5,371 nucleotides of DNA, taken from positions 1 through 5,371 of the forward strand of contig CAJUAS010000065.1 of assembly GCA_910584395.1 (NCBI GenBank), given 5' to 3'. This DNA is from an uncultured Oscillospiraceae bacterium (GTDB lineage: Bacteria > Bacillota > Clostridia > Oscillospirales > Oscillospiraceae). The translations under genes and the position numbers were made by a program. Below are positions 1 to 5,371 of the stretch, piece by piece. Numbering within the stretch: position 1 is the first letter of the stretch; every line of letters starts with the position of its first letter. The notes under the pieces were generated by a model. The model was not told the DNA's origin, did no database searches, and saw only the letters and a program-made list of their open reading frames with translations.

Positions 1-601
1 TGATGGGCACCACCCGGTGGTTCTGCCGGGCGGGGTGGTTCACCCGGCCGGCGTACCCCTCATTTGACGCGCACAGCTGGCACTGGGGGTAGGCGGAGGC
101 AGGAAGGTTCTTGGCCGCCGCGATGGCCTTGGGGTCTTTTTCCGGCTTGGAGAGGTTGATGGTGATGTCCAGCTCGCCGTATTCGGTGGGGGCTTTCCAC
201 TTCACATCCTTGGCGATGCGGTCGCGGCGGATGTAGTTGGTGTCCTGACTCAGCTTGTAGTACCAGTCGGTGGCCGCCTTGGGGTCTTGGGCGTAGAGGG
301 CGCGGAACTTGCCGATGACCTGCGCGGGACGGGGGGTGAGACGGCCCATCACCTCGGTGTCAAAGAGGTCGCGGTAGACCACCGAGTCCTCCGTGAGCAC
401 ACCGCGGGCGTGGGCGTCGTCCAGCAGCTCCTCCAAAACGGAGGCCAGCTCGATCTCTCCCCACTCCTGACCGGGGTCGGTATAGCCGTCCAGTTTCAGG
501 GCGTCCAGAATGGCGTTCACCGCCCAGATGTATTCGCACTCCTCGATCAGCCCCGTGCGCAGGGCGTAGGTTGCCAGCTTGGATACCGCTTCGTTTACCA
601 T
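1..601 (-). CDS. galT: UDP-glucose--hexose-1-phosphate uridylyltransferase, family 2 (partial, C-terminus off the left edge)
   Basis: Cytosolic Leloir-pathway enzyme that moves UMP from UDP-glucose to galactose-1-phosphate, giving UDP-galactose and glucose-1-phosphate. I translated the minus strand from ATG at 601 and got 200 uninterrupted codons before the window ends. The protein carries stretches I recognise from the Firmicutes-type (family 2) GalT: RRDRIAKDVKWK (about 125-136), YGELDITINLSKPEKDPKAI (141-160), CQLC (174-177) and EGYAGRVNHPARQNHRVVPI (181-200). Family members are about 490-500 residues, so roughly 300, including the catalytic histidine region, lie outside the window. The start is supported by AGGAG at 614-610 with an 8-base spacer. 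It begins 20 bases after the galK stop, so the two are almost certainly one operon with galK first. This type is unrelated in length to the shorter E. coli GalT. The family call is firm; activity cannot be judged without the missing part. Confidence 0.95.
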   Translation of the reverse strand, partial: MVNEAVSKLATYALRTGLIEECEYIWAVNAILDALKLDGYTDPGQEWGEIELASVLEELLDDAHARGVLTEDSVVYRDLFDTEVMGRLTPRPAQVIGKFRALYAQDPKAATDWYYKLSQDTNYIRRDRIAKDVKWKAPTEYGELDITINLSKPEKDPKAIAAAKNLPASAYPQCQLCASNEGYAGRVNHPARQNHRVVPI

Positions 602-621
602 GATGTTCTCTCCTCTCTCAT

Positions 622-1920
622 TTACGCAACCACCACGCAGCCGCCTTGGGGGCGGATGTGCAGAAGATGGCAGTGCCCAGCCCCAAACAGGGCTTCCATT
701 CCGGCGCGGAACAGGGCCACGCGCTCGTTGGGGACAAAGGCTTGGATCGTCCCGGCGAAGCCGCCGCCGTGGACGCGGATCGCCCCCTTGCCGTCCAGAA
801 GCTCCTTCCCCCGCGCCAGCGCGATGGGGATGGCCTGCTGCTTGGGATCGGAGATCGACCAAGTGTTTTGCAGATGGAGGGCGGAGGAAATGCCGGAGGC
901 GTTGACCAAGGTGAGGAAACGGTCAAAGTCGCCCGCCTGAAGGGCCTCGGCCTCCTCCACGGCCCGGCGGTCGTCGTCGTAGAAGTGGAGGGCGCGCAGC
1001 ACGGCCCGGTCGCCGCACTTCTCCCGCAGGGCGGGGAGGCTGGCGCGGAAGTCGGCTTCGGGCACTTCCCGCAGGAGCTGCTTGCCGAAGAACGCCGCCA
1101 CCGCGCCCATCTCCCGGGTGATGTCGGCGTAGTCGTCGGTGAGGTCGCCGTGGCTGGAGGCGGTGTCCACGATGCAAAGGGTGTGGCCCGAATGGGCAAA
1201 GTCGTAATCCACCCGCGTCACCACCGGGTCGGTGGGGTCGTTGAAGTCAATGGCCACCGCACAGCCCACCGAAGAGCCCATCTGATCCATCAGGCCGCAG
1301 GGCTTGCCGAAGTAGACATTCTCCGCATACTGGCCGACCTTGGCGATGGTGACGGGATCTAACTTCCCCTGACAGCAAAAATGGTTGAGGATGTTGCCGA
1401 TGAGCACCTCATAGGCCGCGGAGGAGGAGAGGCCGGAGCCGGAGAGCACAGTGGAGGTCACATAGGCGTCGAAGCCCAGCAGGGGATAGCCCAGCTCCTT
1501 CAACTTGGCGGCCACGCCGCGCACCAAGGCGGCAGACCCGTTGCGCTCCTCCTCCCGGGGGAGAAGGCTGTCCAGCTCCACCTCCAAGGCGGGGTAGCCT
1601 TCGGAGAGGACGCGAATGACATTTTTGCCGTTGGGGGCGGCGCAGGCCAGCATATCCATATCGACGCTGCCGCAGAGGACGTGCCCGTGCTGGTGGTCGG
1701 TGTGGTTGCCGCCGATCTCGGTGCGGCCCGGCCCGCTGAACAACGCGGCGGGCGCGTCGCCGGGCTGGAAAGCATCCTGAAACGCCTGAACAACGTGGAT
1801 GGCGCGGGTTCGGGCGGCGTCCAGACTGGACGGCTGGCCATCCAGCGCATAAAGGGCGGCCAACGCCTTGTCGTGGTCGCCGGCGGACAGAGTGGAGAGC
1901 AGGGATGTACAGGTGTGCAT
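622..1920 (-). CDS. galK: Galactokinase, GHMP kinase family, clostridial type
   Basis: Cytosolic enzyme that phosphorylates alpha-D-galactose with ATP at C1. The 432-residue protein shows the three GHMP motifs: PGRTEIGGNHTDH (64-76), LSGSGLSSSAA (159-169, the phosphate-binding loop) and HGGGFAGT (384-391). The expected catalytic Arg (R66) and Asp (D212, in GLMDQ) are present. It is longer than the usual 380-400 residues because about 40 residues precede the first motif. Motif 1 differs from the textbook GRxNxIGEHxDY: the Glu before His is Asn72 and the Tyr is His76, a form I associate with clostridial galactokinases (from memory, not searched). ATG at 1920 is supported by GGAGG at 1934-1930 with a 9-base spacer. 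First gene of the galK-galT operon, driven by the promoter at 1965-1993. Its neighbours GalT and GalM make galactose the most likely substrate. Confidence 0.94.
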   Translation of the reverse strand: MHTCTSLLSTLSAGDHDKALAALYALDGQPSSLDAARTRAIHVVQAFQDAFQPGDAPAALFSGPGRTEIGGNHTDHQHGHVLCGSVDMDMLACAAPNGKNVIRVLSEGYPALEVELDSLLPREEERNGSAALVRGVAAKLKELGYPLLGFDAYVTSTVLSGSGLSSSAAYEVLIGNILNHFCCQGKLDPVTIAKVGQYAENVYFGKPCGLMDQMGSSVGCAVAIDFNDPTDPVVTRVDYDFAHSGHTLCIVDTASSHGDLTDDYADITREMGAVAAFFGKQLLREVPEADFRASLPALREKCGDRAVLRALHFYDDDRRAVEEAEALQAGDFDRFLTLVNASGISSALHLQNTWSISDPKQQAIPIALARGKELLDGKGAIRVHGGGFAGTIQAFVPNERVALFRAGMEALFGAGHCHLLHIRPQGGCVVVA

Positions 1921-1964
1921 GGGGATTCACCTCCGTGTTTATTGCGCTTTGACTGCTACCATTC

Positions 1965-1993
1965 AGTATAGCATAGAAATGCACAATCCACAA
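1965..1993 (-). promoter_or_regulatory. Predicted sigma-A promoter for galK-galT
   Basis: Read on the minus strand, there is a -10 TATACT (1970-1965) preceded by TG one base upstream (TGCTATACT, an extended -10). A weak -35 TTGTGG (1993-1988) lies 17 bases upstream. Transcription would start near 1958, leaving a leader of about 38 bases before galK. The extended -10 compensates for the poor -35, which is also consistent with activator or repressor control. Consensus reading only. Confidence 0.7.
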
Positions 1994-1995
1994 TG
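1982..1995. repeat. Short direct repeat overlapping the galK -35, candidate operator half-sites
   Basis: CACAAT occurs at 1982-1987 and again at 1990-1995, separated by two bases, inside the galK -35 box and between the two divergent promoters. A short inverted pair TCCA/TGGA (1987-1990 and 1994-1997) overlaps it. The position suits a regulator controlling galKT, but repeats this short can occur by chance and match no operator I can name. Confidence 0.25.
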
Positions 1996-2013
1996 GACAT
2001 TTTGGAAAAAAGA

Positions 2014-2042
2014 GTGACAATTTGACCAGAGGCGTGTATAAT
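2014..2042 (+). promoter_or_regulatory. Predicted sigma-A promoter for galM
   Basis: A perfect -10 TATAAT (2037-2042) lies 17 bases after GTGACA (2014-2019, five of six matches to TTGACA). The start site would be near 2049, giving a leader of about 24 bases that contains the galM ribosome binding site. This strong promoter faces away from the galK promoter; the two -35 boxes are only 20 bases apart. Confidence 0.8.
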
Positions 2043-2072
2043 GAAACTCAGAATAAAAAGGGAGGTTTTTGT

Positions 2073-3116
2073 ATGAGCGAGCAGGCACGCAGCCCCTTCG
2101 GCGTGACGGCGGAGGGAGAGCCGGTAGAGCGGCTGGAGCTGAAACACGGCGCGCTCTCCTGCGCCATCCTCACCTACGGCGCGACCCTGCACGGCCTGTG
2201 CGTTCCCGGCCGGGACGGCAAGCCCGTGGACGTGGTGCTGGGCTATGACACGCTGGAGGAGTACATGACGCAGGACGCTTATTTGGGCGCGGTGGTGGGC
2301 CGGTTTGCCAACCGCATTGCCAAGGGCCGCTTTTCCCTGAACGGCAAGGAGTACACGTTGGCGGTGAACAACGGCCCAAACCACCTTCACGGCGGGATCA
2401 AGGGCTATTCCTACCGGGTGTGGACGGTGGAGGAGTTGACTGGGGACAAGGCCGTCTTGACGCTGGACAGCTCCGACGGGGAGGAGGGCTATCCCGGACA
2501 CCTGACCGTCCGGGTGACCTACACCCTGACGGAAGAGGGACTGACCCTCCGCTGCGAGGCCCGGAGCGATGAGGACACCCCCCTTAACCTCACCAACCAC
2601 GCCTATTTCAACCTCTCCGGCCACGGTGCGGGGGAGGTGGGCGGCCATGTGGCCGCGATTTTTGCCCATCAATACATCCCCACCGACGACACCTCTATTC
2701 CTCTGGGACAGCCCGCCGACGTGGCGGGAACGCCTATGGATTTTACTACCCCCACCACACTGGGCGAGCGGGTGGACGACGCCTTTGACCAACTGACACA
2801 GGCACGCGGCTATGACCACTGCTATGTAGTGGACGGAGAGATGGGCGTTCTGCGCCCGGCGGCGGAGGTGGTCTCCCCCAAGACCGGGATCAAGCTGACG
2901 GTGAAGACCACCCTCCCCGGCGTTCAGCTCTACACCGCCAACTACCTCACCGACCGCGCCGGGAAGGGCGGCGCACGCTATGCCCCCCGCCACGCCTTTT
3001 GTCTGGAGACCCAGTTCTTCCCCGACTCCCCCAACCAGCCGGCCTTTCCCTCCGCCGTTTTGAGGGCGGGGGAGAAATTTGACCATACCACCTGCTTTTT
3101 CTTTGGGGAAACTTGA
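2073..3116 (+). CDS. galM: Aldose 1-epimerase (galactose mutarotase)
   Basis: Cytosolic enzyme interconverting the beta and alpha anomers of D-galactose (and D-glucose), supplying the alpha anomer used by GalK. The 347-residue length is normal for the family. Recognisable elements are VVGRFANRIAKGRFSLNGKE (74-93), NHLHGG (103-108), NLTNHAYFNLSG (172-183), GYDHCYV (246-252) and LETQFFPD (311-318). By comparison with characterised GalM proteins, H106 and H176 would be the catalytic histidines, E312 the catalytic base and D248 a sugar ligand. I chose ATG at 2073 because AAGGGAGG (2059-2066, counting the following T as approximate edge) sits about 7 bases upstream. An in-frame TTG at 2022 lies within the promoter, upstream of the predicted transcript start, and is therefore rejected. 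It is transcribed divergently from galK-galT. No terminator follows it, so readthrough into the transporter gene is possible. Confidence 0.95.
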   Translation: MSEQARSPFGVTAEGEPVERLELKHGALSCAILTYGATLHGLCVPGRDGKPVDVVLGYDTLEEYMTQDAYLGAVVGRFANRIAKGRFSLNGKEYTLAVNNGPNHLHGGIKGYSYRVWTVEELTGDKAVLTLDSSDGEEGYPGHLTVRVTYTLTEEGLTLRCEARSDEDTPLNLTNHAYFNLSGHGAGEVGGHVAAIFAHQYIPTDDTSIPLGQPADVAGTPMDFTTPTTLGERVDDAFDQLTQARGYDHCYVVDGEMGVLRPAAEVVSPKTGIKLTVKTTLPGVQLYTANYLTDRAGKGGARYAPRHAFCLETQFFPDSPNQPAFPSAVLRAGEKFDHTTCFFFGET

Positions 3117-3141
3117 CTTTTTCCGGCAGAATTGGTAGGAT
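3113..3141 (+). promoter_or_regulatory. Predicted promoter for the symporter gene, overlapping the galM stop
   Basis: TTGACT (3113-3118, five of six) contains the galM stop codon TGA (3114-3116). TAGGAT (3136-3141, four of six) follows after 17 bases. The start would be near 3148, leaving a leader of about 22 bases. The spacing is ideal and the -35 strong, but the -10 is imperfect. It suggests the transporter can be expressed without galM. Confidence 0.5.
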
Positions 3142-3162
3142 AGGGAGACATTGCTGCAACGA

Positions 3163-3167
3163 AGGAG
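3163..3167 (+). promoter_or_regulatory. Ribosome binding site that bears on the symporter start
   Basis: AGGAG at 3163-3167 is the only good Shine-Dalgarno here. It lies just 2 bases before ATG at 3170, which is too close for efficient initiation, but 8 bases before an in-frame TTG at 3176, which is ideal. The true start may therefore be the TTG, shortening the protein by two residues. Confidence 0.6.
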
Positions 3168-3169
3168 AG

Positions 3170-4525
3170 ATGGATTTGAAACGGGAGAAATTTGGCTCAC
3201 GGCTGGGCTTTATTCTGGTCAGCGCAGGGTGCGCCGTGGGCATCGGCAACGTGTGGAAATTCCCCTATGTGGCCGGGGCGAACGGCGGCGGCGTGTTCGT
3301 GCTGCTGTACCTCGTTTTCTTGGCGGTGATGGCCCTGCCGGTGCTTACCATGGAGCTGGCGGTGGGCCGGGGCAGCGGCAAAAGCGCGGTGCTGGGCTAC
3401 AAGACGCTGGAAAAGCCGGGGAGCAAGTGGCACATCCACGGCTGGTTCTGCGTGGCGGGCTGCTGCCTGCTGATGATGTACTACACCACCGTCTCTGGCT
3501 GGATGTTCGGCTACTTCGTCAAATTTGCCGGCGGTACGTTCAGCGGGCTGGACGCCGCCGGGATCGACGCGGTGTGGCCCGCCATGCTGTCCAACCCCGG
3601 CGAGATGGGCCTTTGGATGGCCCTGACCGTGCTGGTGGGCTTTTTGGTGTGCAGCTTCGGCCTGCAAAAGGGCTTGGAGCGCATCACCAAGGTGATGATG
3701 GTGGGTCTGCTGGGGCTGATCGCCGTGCTGGCCGTCCACAGCCTTACCTTAGACGGGGCGCTGGAGGGGCTGAAGTTCTATCTGCTCCCCGACTTTGACC
3801 GGGCGGCGGAGGTGGGCCTTGGCAACGTGGCCACCGCCGCCATGAATCAGGCGTTCTTTACCTTGAGTCTGGGTATCGCTGCCATGGAGGTGTTTGGCAG
3901 CTACATGAGCCGCAAGCACACCCTCACCAGCGAAGCCACCCGCATCTGCGCGCTGGACACTGTGGTGGCGCTGGCGGCGGGGCTCATCATTTTCCCCGCC
4001 TGCTTTTCCTTCGGCGTGCAGCCGGACAGCGGGCCGAACCTGATCTTTGTCACCCTCCCCAAGGTGTTCGCCGGGATGATGGGCGGGCGCATCTGGGGCG
4101 CGCTGTTCTTCCTCTTTATGACCTTTGCGTCCTTCTCCACCGTCATTGCGGTGTTTGAAAATCTTCAGGCCAACGCCATCGACAACTTCGGCTGGTCGCG
4201 GAAAAAGGCCAGCCTCATCAACTGCGCCTTTGTCCTTGTCACCAGCATCCCCTGTGTGCTGGGCTTCAACCTCTGGAGCAACGTGACCATTCTGGGCCGC
4301 AATGTGCTGGACTTTGAGGACTTCTTGGTGAGCAACCTGATGCTGCCGCTGGGCTCTCTGGTTTACCTGCTGTTCTGCGTCACCAAGTGGGGCTGGGGGT
4401 ACGACAAGTACCTCAAGGAGGCCAACAAGGGCGAGGGGCTGAAGATGCCCCGCTGGCTCAAGCCCTACTTCCAGTTCGTCGTCCCCGTGCTCATTCTGGT
4501 CATCCTGATCCAAGGCTTGCTGTAA
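3170..4525 (+). CDS. Neurotransmitter:sodium symporter family (SNF) amino acid transporter, 11-helix type
   Basis: Inner-membrane secondary transporter of the LeuT fold, expected to couple amino acid uptake to the sodium gradient; the substrate cannot be read from sequence. From ATG at 3170 the protein has 451 residues and about 11 hydrophobic segments (roughly 11-30, 41-63, 92-120, 148-165, 172-193, 219-246, 258-282, 307-331, 347-366, 384-406, 432-451). That matches the Tyt1-like bacterial branch, which lacks the twelfth helix of LeuT. The TM1 signature SRLGFILVSAGCAVGIGNVW (10-29) is clear, with A22 and N27 at LeuT sodium-1 positions, though C21 replaces LeuT N21. TM6 has NQAFFTLSLG (226-235) and TM8 has S323 and T324 where LeuT has its sodium-2 hydroxyls. 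Y105 in TM3 fits the substrate-carboxylate tyrosine. A TTG start at 3176 is a real alternative. An upstream in-frame TTG at 3113 is rejected. It is followed by a strong terminator. Confidence 0.93.
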   Translation: MDLKREKFGSRLGFILVSAGCAVGIGNVWKFPYVAGANGGGVFVLLYLVFLAVMALPVLTMELAVGRGSGKSAVLGYKTLEKPGSKWHIHGWFCVAGCCLLMMYYTTVSGWMFGYFVKFAGGTFSGLDAAGIDAVWPAMLSNPGEMGLWMALTVLVGFLVCSFGLQKGLERITKVMMVGLLGLIAVLAVHSLTLDGALEGLKFYLLPDFDRAAEVGLGNVATAAMNQAFFTLSLGIAAMEVFGSYMSRKHTLTSEATRICALDTVVALAAGLIIFPACFSFGVQPDSGPNLIFVTLPKVFAGMMGGRIWGALFFLFMTFASFSTVIAVFENLQANAIDNFGWSRKKASLINCAFVLVTSIPCVLGFNLWSNVTILGRNVLDFEDFLVSNLMLPLGSLVYLLFCVTKWGWGYDKYLKEANKGEGLKMPRWLKPYFQFVVPVLILVILIQGLL

Positions 4526-4535
4526 CGGCCAAAAC

Positions 4536-4571
4536 CGTAAGGGCGGCGCATTGCGCCGCCCTTTTCTTACG
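4536..4571 (+). terminator. Rho-independent terminator after the symporter gene
   Basis: A perfect 9-bp GC-rich stem, GGGCGGCGC (4541-4549) with GCGCCGCCC (4553-4561), encloses a 3-base loop and is followed by TTTTCTT. It starts 15 bases after the stop codon. The flanking CGTAA (4536-4540) can also pair with TTACG (4567-4571), lengthening the structure. It separates the symporter transcript from the ABC transporter gene. Confidence 0.9.
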
Positions 4572-4582
4572 CTTTTCTTACG
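4561..4582 (+). repeat. Perfect 11-bp tandem duplication in the terminator tail
   Basis: CTTTTCTTACG occurs at 4561-4571 and again, with no gap, at 4572-4582. The first copy includes the last stem base and the T-tract of the terminator, so the duplication supplies a second T-tract. The upstream CCGTAA (4535-4540) can pair with TTACG of the first copy or TTACGG (4578-4583) of the second. Probably a replication-slippage product; a functional effect is not shown. Confidence 0.85.
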
Positions 4583-4597
4583 GCTTCCTGTCGGGGG

Positions 4598-4614
4598 GAT
4601 AACGATTTGATAAC
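4598..4614. repeat. GATAAC direct repeat upstream of the ABC transporter promoter
   Basis: GATAAC is found at 4598-4603 and 4609-4614, eleven bases apart, that is about one helical turn, and 16 bases before the -35 box. This geometry would suit two half-sites of an activator on one DNA face. The motif is short and I cannot tie it to a known regulator. Confidence 0.25.
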
Positions 4615-4629
4615 ATTCCGAAAACCCCC

Positions 4630-4657
4630 TTGAACACGGGATTTTTCGCGTTAAAAT
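4630..4657 (+). promoter_or_regulatory. Predicted sigma-A promoter for the ABC transporter gene
   Basis: TTGAAC (4630-4635, four of six) and TAAAAT (4652-4657, five of six) are separated by 16 bases. The start would be near 4664, giving a leader of about 27 bases that includes AAAAGGAGG (4674-4682), the ribosome binding site of the downstream gene. Confidence 0.65.
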
Positions 4658-4690
4658 AGGGTCGTACATTCCCAAAAGGAGGAAACAACG

Positions 4691-5371
4691 ATGGCTATTT
4701 TAACGGTGGAAAATGTGGAGAAGGTCTACACCACCCGCTTCGGCGGCAATCAGGTGCAGGCCCTTCGGAACGTGACCTTTTCCGTGGAGGAAGGGGAGTT
4801 CGTGGCGGTCATGGGCGAGTCGGGCAGCGGCAAGACCACCCTTTTGAACATTCTGGCGGCTTTGGACAGCCCCACCAAGGGGCGGGTGCTGCTGGACGGC
4901 AAGGACATGACGGCGGTGAAGGAGAAGGAGCTGGCGGCGTTTCGGCGGGAGAAGCTGGGCTTTGTGTTTCAGGACTTCAACCTGCTGGACACCTTCTCCC
5001 TCAAAGACAACATTTTGCTGCCGCTGGTGCTGGCAGGGAAAAAAGTCCCGGAGATGGAGGCGGCGCTCAAGCCGCTGGCCGAGGCGCTGGAGATCGACAG
5101 CCTGCTGAAAAAGTATCCCTACGAGGTGTCCGGCGGCCAGAAGCAGCGGTGCGCCGTGGCCCGCGCCCTCATTACCGAGCCGCGGCTCATTTTGGCGGAC
5201 GAGCCGACGGGGGCGCTGGACTCCCGCTCCACCGACCAGCTGCTGGAGCTGCTGGGGCGGGTCAACGCCAAGGGCCAGACCATTTTGATGGTCACCCATT
5301 CGGTGCAGGCGGCCAGCCACGCGAACCGGGTGCTGTTTATCAAGGACGGGGTGGTGTTCCAGCAGCTCTAC
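4691..5371 (+). CDS. ABC transporter ATP-binding protein, BceA/MacB-like (partial, C-terminus off the right edge)
   Basis: Cytoplasmic ATPase that should pair with an FtsX-domain permease to act on peptide antibiotics or a related envelope substrate. The 227 visible codons contain every ABC landmark in order: Walker A GESGSGKTT (42-50), Q-loop glutamine Q94 in FVFQDFNLLD, signature VSGGQKQR (146-153), Walker B LILADE (166-171) with D-loop ALDSRS (175-180) and switch histidine H203. The DFNLLD wording after the Q-loop and the overall style are what I associate with BceA/YxdL-type ATPases. The family is about 250-255 residues, so some 25-30 are missing. ATG at 4691 follows AAAAGGAGG by 8 bases. 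The permease gene is expected just past the window edge but is not visible. No response regulator or sensor kinase lies upstream. A LolD/MacB-type export ATPase of other function is the main alternative. Confidence 0.92.
   Translation, partial: MAILTVENVEKVYTTRFGGNQVQALRNVTFSVEEGEFVAVMGESGSGKTTLLNILAALDSPTKGRVLLDGKDMTAVKEKELAAFRREKLGFVFQDFNLLDTFSLKDNILLPLVLAGKKVPEMEAALKPLAEALEIDSLLKKYPYEVSGGQKQRCAVARALITEPRLILADEPTGALDSRSTDQLLELLGRVNAKGQTILMVTHSVQAASHANRVLFIKDGVVFQQLY

Noticed and set aside
646..1362. Open frame of 238 codons on the plus strand opposite galK
   Set aside because: Low-complexity composition, no family resemblance, and the opposite strand encodes an intact galactokinase.
2022..2042. 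TTGACC at 2022-2027 as the -35 box of galM
   Set aside because: Only 9 bases separate it from TATAAT; GTGACA at 2014-2019 has the correct 17-base spacing.
2022..2072. In-frame TTG at 2022 as an upstream galM start
   Set aside because: It lies between the -35 and -10 of the galM promoter, before the predicted transcript start, and has no ribosome binding site; ATG 2073 has a strong one.
1956..3200. Long open frame (414 codons) on the minus strand opposite galM
   Set aside because: It is antisense to a clear galM, rich in Gly, Val, His and Gln with no recognisable domain, and starts inside the symporter gene. GC-rich third positions produce such stop-poor shadows.
4593..4629. GGGGGG (4593-4598) and CCCCC (4625-4629) as a hairpin
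   Set aside because: The arms are simple runs with a 26-base loop and no T-tract, and they lie upstream of the promoter, so neither a terminator nor an attenuator is supported.
3749..4675. Open frame of 308 codons on the minus strand opposite the symporter
   Set aside because: Its sequence is His-, Gln- and Gly-rich shadow translation, and it runs through the terminator and the intergenic region.
1..5371. A novel defence, mobile or RNA-based system
   Set aside because: Every long stretch is covered by recognisable metabolic or transport genes, and the two intergenic regions are explained by promoters and a terminator.

Overview
This looks like an ordinary chromosomal stretch of a GC-rich, low-GC-phylum-type (Firmicutes/Bacillota) anaerobe, most likely a gut clostridium of the Oscillospiraceae/Ruminococcaceae group. 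The grounds are inference from protein type and style: a Firmicutes-type (family 2) GalT, a clostridial-type galactokinase, an 11-helix bacterial neurotransmitter:sodium symporter, a BceA-like ABC ATPase, strong AGGAGG-type ribosome binding sites and GC-rich third codon positions. No mobile element, CRISPR array, tRNA or rRNA was seen.

Layout. Positions 1-1920 (minus strand) hold galK followed by galT, a two-gene galactose operon read leftwards; galT runs off the left edge. The 152-base gap 1921-2072 carries two divergent promoters, one for galKT and one for galM. galM (2073-3116, plus strand) is followed by a sodium-coupled amino acid transporter gene (3170-4525), which has its own predicted promoter overlapping the galM stop codon and ends in a strong intrinsic terminator. 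The gap 4526-4690 holds that terminator, an 11-bp tandem duplication and a promoter. An ABC transporter ATPase gene (4691 onward, plus strand) runs off the right edge.

How the genes work together. GalM converts beta- to alpha-D-galactose, GalK phosphorylates it to galactose-1-phosphate, and GalT exchanges it with UDP-glucose to give UDP-galactose and glucose-1-phosphate: three of the four Leloir steps. The epimerase GalE is not in the window. The symporter and the ABC ATPase have no evident link to galactose and appear to be separate transcription units. I found no undescribed system here. The points most worth a second look are an altered sugar-pocket motif in the galactokinase, the compact divergent gal promoter region, the ambiguous start of the symporter and the duplicated terminator tail.
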